Counted from the stretch's first letter, positions 39,897-53,066 are shown. The stretch is 64,000 bases of DNA from Azolla caroliniana (GCA_043228905.1 JBHGNT010000013.1:124001-188000); one strand, 5' to 3'. A program made the numbers and translations. The notes: generated by a model not told the origin, from the letters alone.

Positions 39897-42800
39897 ATGA
39901 ATAACACTAGGCAAGGGAGCAGAAAGCCTCCCCTGCCCAGCAGAGTTATTTCATCATCATCATCATCATCGTTGGCAGCACCTTCTTCCAAGCCTTCAAG
40001 CCTCATTAACAAGACTACTCCAACCCCTGTCAAAAAAGCTGCCATTAGCTGTGGACAACCACCCCCTAGCCAGAGATGTCCACCCAAATCTATGAATTTG
40101 CCCATCCTAAACCTTGAAAAGGTGAGGATGAGCATTGCTGACCAAGCAGAGCTTCTCAGCCTTGCATCCAGCGACACTTCGAGAGTTCTCTCCGCGAGGT
40201 ATGCAACCGAAAAGCATAGAAATGAGCGAAGAAGCTTGCTTTCTGGTTCCCTCATAGAAAGGCACCAGTATGGTACACACTCGGATAGGCGGGTCTCTAC
40301 TTCTGGTCTCTATAGTGACCGAAGCTGCAGAGGAGGGAGAGTCGAGAAGATGAGTACGTTCTCGGGCTTGTTTACTGACCGAAACTCCAAAGAAAGCTTC
40401 GGGAGCTTGTATGCGCTATCGTTGAATAAATACCTTAGAAGTAACCGAAGAGAAGGTCCTCTGAGGAACAACAAAGCTAGCTTCTTCTCCTCTTCGATTG
40501 CCACTCCCAGATCAAAGCATATCGATAGAATGCATTTGTTTCGGATCCCTCAGGAAACAAGGAAGCCCGGAGGAGAAAAGACTGTGAAATATGCCTCTTC
40601 CATATCATCTTCGACTTATTCCACTCACTCGACTGCAAGCTCCTTCAACCGGAGTTACAGAACAGACCCACTCAGTAGTGCAATGAAATACTCAAACCAT
40701 GTGGGTAGAAGCCTCCTCAGCTCCAGAGATAGTTCAGACTCAAAATTAAGGGGACGCGAAATCCGGCCTTCAAATCTTGGTCTTAAAACCTCGAGATCAG
40801 ACAGTTATAGAACAGATTTTGGGACCTGGGATTCCAAGAGGCTTCCATCTCAGTTGGTGAGCACATTAGAAGAGGCTTTGGCGGGAGTGAACCAGTCAGG
40901 ATTTTCACACTTGGAGGCAAAGAAATTCTCCCGAAACAACGCATCAACACTAGATGCAGCCTCAGAAAGAAAGCCTGGGAAGCTCTATGAAGCTAAGCCT
41001 ACCACTCAGATGGATAAAGCGAAATTACAGGATGAGAAGCTAGGTCAGGAACAAGTCCGTGCTAATGAGCTCATCACAAGCCAAAGGCAATGCCTTTTCC
41101 CTGCTTACTTTTTGCACTTGAGATATGGCTCAATGATTTCATTTTTGCACATGGGAAGAGCCAGAAAACGTGTGTAATGAACTCAGTATATATTTTGATC
41201 AACAATAGAACTGCTATTCTAGCATAATAATGTTGTCTGCCTTCCTGATATTCTTCTATTTTTCTATTCTCAGGATGCACATCTTACTTATGAGCACAAG
41301 GAAATCACCATTTGGCTGCTTAATGTTGATTGTAATTCATTCATTCATTCCTCCCTCTTTTATGCAGGGGTTGCCCAAAAGCTACAGAAATCAGCTTTGG
41401 CAAAAATGTGAGTTCCAACAAAGAGATTGTCAACAAACTACAGGCTAAGGACTTTAAAGTCAACCCGTTAAAGTTGTCTCTAGGAAGCACCCAGATTAAT
41501 GTCCCCATAGGCACGTAGCTCATTCCAGCCATAATAATGTTTTCTGAAGTGGGCATTTTGATTTTCCATGCTTTGGTCTGTGAATCAGACCTGAACTAAA
41601 ACATTTGCCAAATTACAGTAAGCATTATTTGCTTTCTTGACAAATGATCTAATTAACAGATACCACCAAACTACTTGGAATGTAATACAGGATTTGGGGG
41701 TAGTCCTGCTGAGAGTGTGCAAACTTCACGACCAACTCAGTCTGTATGTTCTCTTGAGAAATATTTACATTGGAAAAATTTGCAGAAGTGGCATTAATTA
41801 CATGGTTTTCATCTTGCAGTTTGAAGAGAAAGGGATCTCCCGACATCCTTACACTGATCGTTGGGTATATAGAAGCAGCTCATTTACAAATCCTGCTTCA
41901 AAGTGTGAGGTAAGAGACATATTTCATGCATACTGTAAGACGAGGGTGTAGTGTGAGAAATCTTGTCTTTAAGGATATTCAATATTCATCTTCATTTGGT
42001 GTTCTGTCTGCTTTGTTTTTTATATGTGGGTATCTAGTCTCAGGTCATTCATATAGAATGGGTTCAATTCCCAGCATTCTTGACTTATAGCATGGTCATT
42101 GTGCTAGAGCTATCAAAATCAACATTATAACCCTGGTAATTGCACTGATTATATTGGTCGATCTCTGTGCATGAAGGCTGATAATGTTCCTTCATTCAGG
42201 ACGCCTAAGAACTTTTTCTCTCTGCATCATTTGAAAGAATAGTGCGATCCAGGAAATTCAATCACAAAGATCTTAGCTTGCACTGATCATATTTCTGACA
42301 ATGTCTGTGCTAGTATTTCTCAAGAAACTCACTATCAAATGTGAAACACCAATATCCCCATTGCATAATTGTTGTCCTTGTTTGATTTAATTATCAATGC
42401 ATGCATCATAAGGGGCAATGCTGGTAATTATGTGGTGCTTATATCATCCACCAAGGAGAGTGTGTTCAGACTTCCCTGCAGATGGTGTATGATTTTATGG
42501 TAGGAGATGATGTAAATGCATCAGTTTTTCTTCCCTCAGAATTACTATCTTGGTATCATGGCAGAATGAAAGCAAATAGTTTTAGAGAAGGCATGTTACT
42601 TCTTTTCTTTTGCTTAGTACGATAGCTGCACACTATCTCTTCATATGATAGTATTGGTACCTGTGATGCATTGCCTTCAAATGGCAAATAATCTGTATTG
42701 TGTATTTTGCAGAACTAAAGCCCAGTTGTTTAGATATGGTTTGATCTTGTAATTGCTTTTATGCTGAGTCTGTAGCTGGGAGAATCCCCTCATCATCACA

Positions 42801-45800
42801 GCTGTATAATGCTGATATATGCTCCTGTAGTATTTATCGATTGCTAAACAAATTGCATATCCATCTTTTCATTTCTCATAGTTTAATCACATACCACATT
42901 AATGCCAGCATTCCTAGGACCATTTTTTAATGCCAGCTACAGCTCACACATCATTGGCATGTTTAAGTACATTGTTGGGGTAGGTACAACATAAAAAAAC
43001 TACTTGTACACCTGGTGTCAAACATGCTTTCTGCAAGGGTAAGGTGCATTGATGGCCTGTTAATGTCTTCCTTGTAATATCTGTGCAGAAAACTAATTTA
43101 CCCAGCCTTTCCAATGCATCAAGAGTTTTTATGAACCCAGAAGGTAAATTTTTTTACTAGCACTAAAAGACATAGCATGTACAATACTTGTTTCAAACAT
43201 TTGGGCAATATGTCACACCCTTTCTTGAAATTTGAATAGTGGCTTTAAAGGAGTATGGCAATTATCTTACTGATTATGAACGTGATGAGATCAAGGCATA
43301 CTGTGAGATCTACTTTGTGGGAGCAGATTGCCAAAAGCTTCAGCCTTCTAGTACCGCGGGTGCATATAATTATGGTTGGTAACACGACATTGTGTATTTT
43401 TATTTCTTATAAAATTATGTCCTAAGGTATTGAAACTGTTCTTCTACATGGTTTTCCTTTGGCAAGAGTCAAGTGTTTTCCTACTTGGTTTATCTTTGGG
43501 AAGAGTTATTAGTACATGCTTCTCATTTGGTCTTTAAGTTTCTTCTGCTATGAACCTGTGATATCCATGAATGAGCCTTTCCTGAATTTTTGTATCTAAT
43601 ATCAAAAATATGTGAAAGTATGCCAAAGACTTGGATATGGTTGATATTGGAATGTGTCAGTTTACTGTGCTGGTTTATGGTCACTTTGTTTACTTCGATG
43701 ATAGATAACTCACATTTTCGATTCATAACATTGTTGACAACCAAATACTCAGAATTCATGATTTGAACCAGATTTTGATGTAAGTAATTGGAGAATAAAT
43801 TGTGTTCTGTAGCTGTTCTTGATTTGGTTTACGGTAACACTATCAATGCTTTTCATTTTGGGTTTTCCAACCAGTCAATGTAATCAAGATCATTTTCAAT
43901 AGAAGTTCAAATAAAGAATACATAAAAGTGGTACTTCGGCCGTGTCTCAGTCCTAGTGTGTGGTTGATCATCTCTCGAACCAACTACTAATTGTCTTTTT
44001 AGTAAGCTGCTACCTCACCAACAAGCTAATCAGATGCAAACCCTCCTTGGGTGGATCCCTTCCCTTCGCAGCTCAACCTCATTTTCTACTATCATAGTAC
44101 CTGCCTTGGAAACAGAGTGGATGTTATCAAACCATTCGCTCATGGAATAAGGCTAGCCCTGGCATGTTTGGTTCTAGAACATTAGAAGGGAAAACAAGAA
44201 TGATATGATGCCAAAATGAAGCTCCTCAGATAAGCAATCAAATTTATACAACCCATGTTTAATGAGGACATCTGGAACTCTTTGCCACTTCATAAAAACA
44301 AACAAGGAGACACTCTGATGGCGATGTTGGTTATAGAATCTGTCCTTTTTTGCTGTATCTATTGAATCTGTCTATTAATTTTAATAGATTTGATATCCCC
44401 GTCTTGATATTGATGTATGCGAAGACTTTTGTTGTCTTCATTTCAGTTGATAGATGACTTTCACATATTTCTATGTATTCCAGTTGAATTCAAATTATTG
44501 TGAAACAAATCTTAATGTGCTTTGTCTTTATCTTAGCTTCCTCTTTAACAAAACAATTTGGCATTTTTGTTTTGTTTTTCAAATTGGAATGATTGGTAAA
44601 AATGATTAGAAGTCATTATATGGTCCAATTGGTAACAACAATTTTGTTCGTTTGTATCCAATTTGTAACAATGATTGGAAGTCTCTCTGTAGTAGTATCA
44701 TTACACATAATGAATTTCATTTCATTGCAATAGATATAGATATTGGAAGGTTCATTGGATATGTGAGGTTACTACGATATGCATCTATGCACTCTCATGA
44801 TGTATTTTATAATATGTACCATTATCATATGGTCCTTTGGTGTTTTTCGGCTGGTAAAATTTATGCTTTTCCTTTGGTCTTACAGGCCACTTCGACCTGT
44901 TAAAAGACTTTAATACATCTTTCTTTCTTTGGTTATACATCATCACGCATATTCTAGTGGAAAATGTTAATGTGATTTACCGGGCTGACATATTTTATTA
45001 ATTTCTGTAGGATTTGATGATGAACGAGGTGATTATACGATCATGCAACATGATCATATCGCTTACCGATTTGAAATTCTTGGAATATTGGGAAAGGGAA
45101 GCTTTGGGCAAGTGGTCAAATGCCAAGATCACAAGCACAAGGTTCTTAGAGCTATAAAGCTTGTTAGAAATAAGAAAAGGTTTCATCAACAAGCACTCAT
45201 CGAAGTGAGGATCTTACATCATCTAAGGGACAAGGTAAGGTTTACTTGATCACCTATTCAAAATGATGGGTTTTAGTTGTTTATGAATCATTCTTAAGAA
45301 CAAATGGATCTTGTGCTAATGTTGGTGAGTGATCTTATCTAAATTAGTTTAATCATCAGAGTTTTATAGAGCCACAGAAGTTGTTGAATGAATTTTAATA
45401 AAGTCAGTTTTCAAAACCTTGATCTCTCTATTGATATATTATAAATGAGCTATTGAATTGGTACTTCTGTTGTTGGGGCAAAACCTCACCTCCCCTTTGG
45501 TCTGAAAGATGGAAAATTTGTTCACTCATAATTATATCATTTATTCATATTAAGCTGCAAAAACTTTTGGTCTAAATGACATTTTTTTAAAGTTCTCATA
45601 AAGCACTAAACAATGATTTACTCCAATTTGACATTGGTAGTATCTCTAATTTCTAATTTCTTTTCTTGAAATGGTTTAGTATAATGCCTTTTGACATCTA
45701 GCAGTTTGTGGAAGGTTTTTGCAGGCCGAAGCAGAAGCTACTAGCTATAATGTTGTGACTATACATGAAAGCTTTTATTTCCGTGGTCATTTGTGCATTT

Positions 45801-48619
45801 CATTCTCACTTCATGACATCAGTCTTTATGAATTAATCAAAAGAAACAATTTTCAAGGAATAAGCTTGGTAGTCATTAAAAGCTTTGCAATGCAACTCTT
45901 AACCACCCTGAAATTCTTGCGGAAACTCCGCATTATTCACTGTGATTTGAAGCCTGAGAACATCTTGTTACAACACCCATCGATGTCAAAAATCAAAGTT
46001 ATTGATTTCGGATCAAGTTGTTTCGATCATGAAAGAAGTATGTTATAACCAATTGGAAATTTGTCAAGTCTTAAATATAAAATCGAGTTACCTGATGACT
46101 TTACTGTATAATGTAATCTTTTGTAGGACTTCTGCTACTGTGCATGAATGAAAATTCCTCATTTCTGTGATTCCTTTTGCATTTTTTTCTATTTGTCTGT
46201 ATCTCTGCTTGTGTTTTTTGCATGTGTAGAACTGCAATTGGGATAAAGAGATCATCAACTAACAATACTTTTGGGCCTTTTCACTGCAGTCTATACTTAT
46301 ATTCAAAGCCGCTTTTATCGCTCTCCTGAAGTTATACTCGGTAATTCGAACTTGACTCTCTTCATATTTCTGGAAAACATGCATTTGATATCAATATCAG
46401 TCTTTCAAGTTGAAGATCTCTAATAAGAATCAAGATGCATAAAACAGTATGCACCCCTGGTTTCTAGTTTTATTGAGTGGTACATTCCTAAGATGTGGTG
46501 TGTGTTATTTGAGATTTGTACAATTATGAATGTGTCTTCTCTATTTGGTAAGGTCAAAGCTTCATCTTGGCCTAAACTGCAGCATGTATAGTTTTTGTCT
46601 GTCATTAATTGCACTGATTGAATTATATCTGGCTGTTAGGCACATGTTTAACGCATGTATTTGATGATAGCTAGAATATTTTTAGAGCTTGATTTTAGCG
46701 ATTTAAGCATCAACATTGATTTTTTTCATTGAATACCATGTTTTATATGAAACACATAGGCATGGATAGAACTGTTTTATTGTTGAATCCCAATCTCTAG
46801 ATGCACTGCCACTAGCTTAATAAGTTCCCACAATCCAACATCATAAAGCTGACAATGTATAATTCCACTGCTTATCAATCGGTGGATAGGAACAAGGATC
46901 AGAAAACAGAAATAAAAGATGATATCCTGACTAGAGTAGCTAGATCTCCACTCAATCGGGTTATTGCATATGTGGAGTTAAATGGAGTGATGCCCCACTT
47001 CCGACTTATTTTTTATTACTTAAGGTATTGAAGGCTATGGTTCAATTGGAGCAAGAGAAATGCCATTACTTTTGATTCACAAGCTGGGGGTGAAGAAATA
47101 TTTTGCTAGGTTGAAAGAATTTCTTTTGTGGCAATTTTCATTGTTTTGAAAGTCAAGGAATCTTCCACATGAAGAGTGACAGTTATATAAGGTGACAGAT
47201 CATCATGTTCAGCAACTGTATTGATCTGTAGTTTGGAAGTGAGCTCTTAATATTTGGATCCCAGCCAAATCCAAAGTTTATTGTAAGTTAGTATGGTAGT
47301 GTGTTTTCTTTAGTAATGGTAGCTATTATTTGCTGAAAAAAGAGACCGACAAAGAGACTTACCCACACATGTTTATGTTGACACCACTGGTATTATAGCC
47401 CCCCACTTGGTTTTAATCACAAACTCTGTAATAGCCAGCCTCATTGTCATATCTACTGCATTTGTAATATACATGTTTGAATGTACAGGCCGTAGAGATT
47501 GCATCCTATGATTCCGTCCATGAATTTTACAGTAATGCAGTCTTTTTGCTTAACATTTTAGTACTGCATGGACAGGTATACCATATGACAACATGATTGA
47601 TATTTGGAGCTTTGGATGCATCTTGGCGGAGCTCTATACAGGTAATGGTATCCAAACGCAAATGTACAACTGAGATGGCTCGGTTAGAGAGTAATATAAT
47701 GAATTGAATGTTACTTTTTCCTTGTCTATTGTAGGATATCCACTGTTTCCAGGCGAAAATGAAGTAGAGCAATTAGCATGCATGATGGAGGTTCTTGGAG
47801 TTCCACCTCGTAGTGCCCTTGAGCAAGCTACTAGAAAGAAAATGTTTTTTGGTAATACTTTAGATTCTCGTTTTATGAATTATTAATATACAGATTTTTT
47901 TTTTCCAGTTTTGAACTCCCAAGGGTTGTCTGAGTTCTCAATGCACTGCAGATAGCAACTGCAATCCTAGGATTGTTCCCAACTCTTGGGGGAAGAAACG
48001 TTACCCGGGGACCAAGGATTTGGCAACTGTCACTACATGCAAAGACACAGTTTTTATCAATTTTCTTGAGCGCTGTTTACAGTGGGACAAGAATCAAAGA
48101 GCAGGTCCTGATGAGTTGCTGCAGCATCCATGGATCGTAGGAGTGAGTTCACATGATATCCCTAGTGTTTTTGCATATATGAAACGAATCATAATGTTCT
48201 AGTGATCCATGGAAGTCTTGCTTAGTCACCCAATGATCTAAACATTTTTGCTCCCAGGAGTCAACCACTGAGACATCACGGAGGCCTCTCCATGCTGCCA
48301 ACCAAGACATTAGTAAAAGAAGGTATGCTCCCTTGTCCCAGATTATTAGTTCAAACTCAATGTCATTTTTTCTGCTTTTAACTTATCGTCTTGATGATTT
48401 TGAACATCACATTTTTAGCTCACTTGACATGACAGGGCCATGAAATCTTCTGAAACTTCGCCTCGGTTATTGAAGCAATCAAAACAAGCCAATTCAGGGG
48501 CCACCATTGAACCAAACCTACAAAGTCCTGCTAAGCCAACTCAAAGCGTTGATAGTTTATCTGTGTTGCCACCTATTGGAGATGCAACGGCATTAAAAGG
48601 TTCACAAAACAAGAAATGA
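39897..48619 (+). CDS. DYRK-family protein kinase (dual-specificity, CMGC group), multi-exon
   Basis: The first exon (from ATG 39897) encodes about 400 residues of basic, Ser-rich sequence without a known domain. The kinase part is clear. Exons whose junctions and phases agree are 41660-41743, 41820-41909, 43089-43143, 43240-43374, 45011-45234, 45725-46037, 46290-46340, 47576-47641, 47735-47851, 47952-48142, 48258-48322 and 48436-48619. They give the DYRK box ([19 protein letters not shown]), [30 protein letters not shown], the [17 protein letters not shown] activation loop with its Tyr-x-Tyr, and [17 protein letters not shown] in place of HRD is normal for DYRKs. The end of exon 1 and the exon beginning near 41368 could not be joined in a consistent phase, so the 5' model is provisional. 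The nearest Arabidopsis relatives would be the plant DYRKP group. Confidence 0.88.
43375..45010 (+). other. large intron of the kinase gene (1636 bp)
   Basis: It lies between the exon ending AATTATG/GTTGGT and the one starting TTCTGTAG/GATTTG, phase 1. It separates the DYRK box from the glycine-rich loop. It is AT-rich with small open frames but no recognisable element. Confidence 0.8.
46341..47575 (+). other. large intron of the kinase gene (1235 bp)
   Basis: It interrupts the activation-segment region between SPEVILG and [10 protein letters not shown], phase 1. It is AT-rich with no recognised gene or transposon. Confidence 0.8.
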
Positions 48620-49500
48620 ACAATGGATGAATATGTATTCAACCCCATGGTAGCAGGTTTTTCGATTGCCTTGGATGTGAATAGGATGCCAAGGTGGTCG
48701 ATGCCAAGTTTCATTACCTTCGATGAGGCCGTTGTATGATGAGAGAAGCGAGGCTCTTCTTGAGGAAAGGAAAGCTTGTGGGGCAATGTCATTAACACCA
48801 TGTGTTTGGGTTTTCCTCTTTTGGGCTGACTTGTATGTAATGGATTCTCTTTTTGGGTTTTGTTAAACAAGTCATGTGTAGTCCTTTTTGGAAGGGTTGT
48901 GACTGGGTGATGGTTCAATCCTGAGAACCACCACCATATGAAATTTGACTCGGAAATATAATGTTAAATTTAAATGAGTTTTGTGATTGTACCAAAAGTG
49001 ATTCCAAATGTATAGAATAAATATATGGATAAAATGGGAATGCAGTGAAAGCTTTAACAAAAGCTATTTAAGTAGACATAACTGGTAGTTAAATGGAGTG
49101 TTTTATCCACATGGAAAGGTAGAATTATGGTTAAAAACTTTTATCCACGTGTGTCGACACATCACTGGACTGAAACGTGTAATCATATACATATCGATAC
49201 ATTGACACTAGGTTTTAACGATTGACCCACTAGGCATAAGTAGGACATGAGCATGATGGGGGAACCGATATAAGCCAAACAATGATGGGCGACAAGATCT
49301 TGCTCTTGTATCCAGAGTTCTAGTACCGGGTTATAAATAAATAATCTCCGGAAAACTCCACTAAAAAGAGATCTGGTAGAAGCCGCCAATTGAATGGCTG
49401 AAAAGGCTCTGAAGTGGATGAGGTTTGAGTTTTTGCATATAGAAACATGAGATTAGATGATATGATGGTGTCATGAGAGGCAATTCTGATCGATCTTGCC
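48620..49500. other. spacer between the kinase and FAD oxidoreductase genes
   Basis: It contains the kinase 3' untranslated region and the upstream region of the next gene. No open frame with a recognised product is seen. No certain TATA box was found within 150 bp of the ATG at 49501. Confidence 0.45.
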
Positions 49501-51135
49501 ATGCCATTCTCATCTTGCTCCGCTTCTTTGACCACTGCTGCTGCTGCATTGCTAATTCATCCCCAATCCGGGCTTCTGCACAGCAATGAGCAGGCAGCTT
49601 TATCTGCAGCATTGAATCGGGAGCACCTGAATCGACTAGCCAGAGATTTGGGCGTGCAAGGGAGATTGCAGGTGAAGGGTGGGTGGGCGCAGAGATCGCC
49701 CAAGGCTAGCATATCGCAATCGGAGAAGGAGAAGGAAAGCGGTGGTGCTGAAAGCTACAGAGATGCAGGGGGAGGGAGCGGATCGAGTGCGACCACGACA
49801 GGGGTTGTGATCGTGGGAGCCGGGCTGGCGGGATTGGCGGCGGCAACCGAGCTGGTGGCTGCGGGCAGATCCGATTTCATTGTAGTCGAGGCATCTGATG
49901 GAGTGGGAGGCAGAGTGCGGACCGACATCTACAAGGGCTTCCAGCTTGACCGAGGCTTCCAGATCTTCATCACGGCGTACCCCGAAGCACAACGGATCCT
50001 CGACTATGATGCCCTCCAGCTCCGCGAATTCTATTCGGGGGCCCTCGTCTGGTTCGACGGGAAATTCCATCGCATCGCCGACCCCGTTCGACACTTCGCC
50101 GACAGCCTCCTCTCCCTCTTCAATCCCATCGGCTCCATCTTTGACAAGATCCTCGTGGGCTTGGTCCGCCTCCGAGTGTCGGCACGGGCTGACGACGACC
50201 TCTTGTCCAACCCTGATGAAACCTCGATCTTGGAGAGGCTGCGCTCTGTTGGCTTCTCCCCGCCCATGGTCGATCGGTTCTTCCGCCCCTTCTTCGGTGG
50301 CATCTTCTTCGACAACGACCTGGGGACCACGAGCCGGCTCTTTGATTTTGTCTTCAAGTGTTTGGCCTTGGGATCAAACACGCTTCCTGCTAGAGGGATC
50401 GGCGCGATCCCACAACAAATCGCAGACCGGCTCCCACAATCCTCGATTTTGTTGAATTCTAGAGTTACGGAGGTGATCTTCGACGAGGACACAGGGCGGC
50501 CGAGTGGAGTAAGGCTTGCCAATGGGCAATGTCTAATGAGCAAGTATGGCATCATAATGGCGACAGAGGGGGTAGAGGCATGGAAGTTGATAGGAAGACT
50601 ACAAGGGAAGATTATAGAAAAGCCAACTTTTTCTATAACGAAACAACCTCGAAGTACAGTATGTATATACTTCGAAATGGATGAGGATAGAAATCGACAA
50701 CTCTCTGTGATGGAGAGAGAGCCAACATTGCTTTTGAATGGTTCAGGGAAGGGGATTGTGAATAACATGTTCTTTCCAACGTCTGTGTCAAGGACATATG
50801 CACCCGAGGGGAAGGTCCTAGTGTCAGTGTCGTTGGTGGGCTTGTATGAAGAGAAGACTGATGAAGAGTTGGAGGCTATAGTAAGAGAAGAGGTTAGTGA
50901 GTGGTTAGGTGGTGTTGTTGTGGCATCATGGAGACACTTGCGTACTTACCGCATTAGGTTAGCACAACCAGACCAAGCACCTCCGACCAACCTCCTCCAA
51001 GACTCTCGTCTATGTCTTGGTCTTTATATTTGTGGTGACCATCGATATTCATCCACCTTTGATGGAGCCCTTTCCTCTGGCAAACAAGCTGCTCGAGTTC
51101 TTCTTGCTGATGTTAACCAACAAGTCCTCAACTAA
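49501..51135 (+). CDS. FAD-dependent amine-oxidase-family oxidoreductase, probably plastid (544 aa)
   Basis: This single-exon frame starts with ATG at 49501. The first 60 or so residues are rich in Ala, Ser and Leu with few acidic residues and look like an organelle transit peptide. The Rossmann dinucleotide fold begins at about 100 with VVIVGAGLAGLAAATELVAA (GxGxxG at 106-111) and the VVEASDGVGGRVRTD segment that binds FAD ribose. The C terminus has the FAD-closing motif ICGDHRYSSTFDGALSSGKQ. The centre (RFFRPFFGGIFFDNDLGTTS) matches the family of plant and cyanobacterial proteins annotated as FAD/NAD(P)-binding or amine-oxidase-like. The substrate is unknown. It is not a monoamine or polyamine oxidase by any diagnostic residue I can see, nor clearly a carotenoid desaturase. 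The 5' two thirds is clearly more GC-rich than the 3' third. Confidence 0.88.
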   Translation: MPFSSCSASLTTAAAALLIHPQSGLLHSNEQAALSAALNREHLNRLARDLGVQGRLQVKGGWAQRSPKASISQSEKEKESGGAESYRDAGGGSGSSATTTGVVIVGAGLAGLAAATELVAAGRSDFIVVEASDGVGGRVRTDIYKGFQLDRGFQIFITAYPEAQRILDYDALQLREFYSGALVWFDGKFHRIADPVRHFADSLLSLFNPIGSIFDKILVGLVRLRVSARADDDLLSNPDETSILERLRSVGFSPPMVDRFFRPFFGGIFFDNDLGTTSRLFDFVFKCLALGSNTLPARGIGAIPQQIADRLPQSSILLNSRVTEVIFDEDTGRPSGVRLANGQCLMSKYGIIMATEGVEAWKLIGRLQGKIIEKPTFSITKQPRSTVCIYFEMDEDRNRQLSVMEREPTLLLNGSGKGIVNNMFFPTSVSRTYAPEGKVLVSVSLVGLYEEKTDEELEAIVREEVSEWLGGVVVASWRHLRTYRIRLAQPDQAPPTNLLQDSRLCLGLYICGDHRYSSTFDGALSSGKQAARVLLADVNQQVLN

Positions 51136-51739
51136 AATGTATTTATAGATTGACTTTTGCATATTCTATGTAAACATATAGCAATTGTCTTGCTATTGAG
51201 AAGCTAGTCCTATCATTTCTAAAATCTTAACGTCTATTAGAGGCCAAGGTAGGCTTTTGAGAAATCACAATTGCAAAAATGGGTGAATTCACATCATCCG
51301 TACTCTTAACAAAAATAAAAGCTCTAGGTTTCCTAAAGATCCATGATAATGGTATTAAGCATGTGGTGAAATGATTTTGGAGACGGTTTACAAGCATGAA
51401 GTGCATTACTAATTTGTATGGGTTAAGTTGGTGAGAAGACATTGTATTTGTGGTTGGTTGGTGCGGGGAAGTGAGGTTATGAAAACTTTTGCCAAGTGTA
51501 TCTAGGCATCCTCATCAAAATCAACATCAGTCAAATGTTTTATGGATTGAGGTTGGTTGGTGCGGGGAAGTGAGGTTATGAAAACTTTTGCCAAGTGTAT
51601 CTAGGCATCCTCATCAAAATCAACATCAGTCAAATGTTTTTTGGATAGTGTGGTCCATGTGCCTTATATCCCAATACTTGTGGTCTCCATTGTTGTCAAC
51701 AATCCTATACTCGCTCTATGTGACTTCTTGCAATCTTGC
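51136..51739. repeat. downstream region with a 99-bp tandem duplication
   Basis: Following the FAD gene, two copies of a 99-bp unit start at 51452 and 51551 (GGTTGGTTGGTGCGGGGAAG ... CATCAGTCAAATGTTTT). They differ at few positions near their ends. No gene is seen in the remaining AT-rich sequence. Confidence 0.75.
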
Positions 51740-52330
51740 TAGTCAAAATATGGGCCTATGGAAGAAGTTAAATATGGATGATTCGCATAACATCCTATGA
51801 GATAATAGAAGGGTTGATTCCATATGCGTTTAAAGCTTGAGCAATATATGGCCAAAGTATCATGGGTCAAACTTCTCTCCATCATTTGCCAAATGGTGGT
51901 GAATTGTGCATCAAGGGTGGCATACTTCTCTCTCATGGGCTTGTAGGCTGGGCACCTACACACAAAATATTCCTTGATCATGATCTCATTTTCATGTAAT
52001 TTTCAAAACCTTTTGTCTCTAGGTATGCAAAATGCTCATCCTACTTCAATCCTTAATTGATGCTCGATGGAACTCTAAGTTTGCCTATTTCTTTGTGAGC
52101 ATTGTTGGGCATGAAGATGTCCATTCACCTTGATCTTTGTATGAATCCATCATGTGTGAAGTTCATGAAGGTCATCTTTTGGGAAAGAGGATCTTTTGTT
52201 GTTATCTTAGTTTGATGGATATAGAGTTGCCACAAGGCCTTGTTTTGTTCTTCATTTTCAAGAGGTACATTATATTGAAAGGATGGCAAATTCTCAAGGT
52301 TAAGAACTTTGTCAAACCACTTCATCACTT
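51740..52330 (-). pseudogene. relic of the same LINE family, ORF2 C-terminal end
   Basis: On the - strand, pieces readable in more than one frame parallel the end of the LINE at 10512-10870. NKALWQLYIHQTKITTKDPL corresponds to EIWQIYTQYKWITPREPL. GFIQ corresponds to GFIT. KEYFVCRCPAYKPMREKY corresponds to DEYHFTCKCPTYAEIRAEY. The first cysteine pair and several frames are lost. The insertion is old and inactive. Confidence 0.55.
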
Positions 52331-52414
52331 ATGAGCACCATGATTTTGCTTTGTCATCTCCATTTCATTCGATGCTTCAAATGCCTTATGTAAAGAAGCT
52401 CAATAGCATGCTTC

Positions 52415-52720
52415 TGTTGTGGAAGTGTCCAAAGTGCTGTGGAGAACAGAGTGCTTCACGACTGGCATAGAGATGGAGATCGAGACAGAATTAGATAGGA
52501 AATACACAGACAACACAAACCAAAAAACCAAAAATAGATTTCTTCACTAAAACTATCTAACCATACAACGGTGCTCCTTGAGCATCTTATATACATAGCC
52601 CTAGATTCCTATCATAAAGGTAGTGGGCTGACATAAGTACATTCGGCACATTCATGAGCACTGAATTCTAGCCAAACTAGATTCTACTAAGTGACTCTAG
52701 TTGAGCTTGATAACTCGACA
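52415..52720 (-). repeat. CopE 3' LTR (about 306 bp)
   Basis: In element orientation it starts TGTCGAGTTATCAAGCTCAA at 52720 after a purine tract and ends CCACAACA at 52415. A TATATAAG box sits near its centre. The right boundary is set by the purine tract (GAGCTTGATGGGGCG). The left boundary is inferred only from the TG...CA rule. Confidence 0.6.
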
Positions 52721-53066
52721 CGCCCCATCAAGCTCAAGTTCAATTTCCAATTTACAACTTTTGGCTTGTCGACTCCTCCTAATTTGGTTCTTCGGGCTTC
52801 AACTTTCGGAAACCCTTTTGGGTTGCTTTTGACTCTTGGCCTTCGGCCCTTCGGTCTTGCCTGTTTTGGGCTTTGGTTGTGTTGGCTCAGCCTTCGGCCC
52901 TTCGGCCCTTCGGTCTTAAACTTGTTCCAGGCTTCGGCTATGTCGGCTTTGTTCTCCCCCTCATGCAAGGCACGTCGAGATGTTGTAGACCTAGCATCTC
53001 CGAAAAGTGCCAAATCTTGTCAAGACCAAGAGCCTTGGCCAAGATGTCGGCTACTTGTAGGTCAAT

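Noticed and set aside
42012-42075. tRNA-like B box (GGGTTCAATTCCC) in a kinase intron
   Set aside because: The B box is perfect but no A box or cloverleaf could be built around it, so it is not called as a tRNA or SINE.
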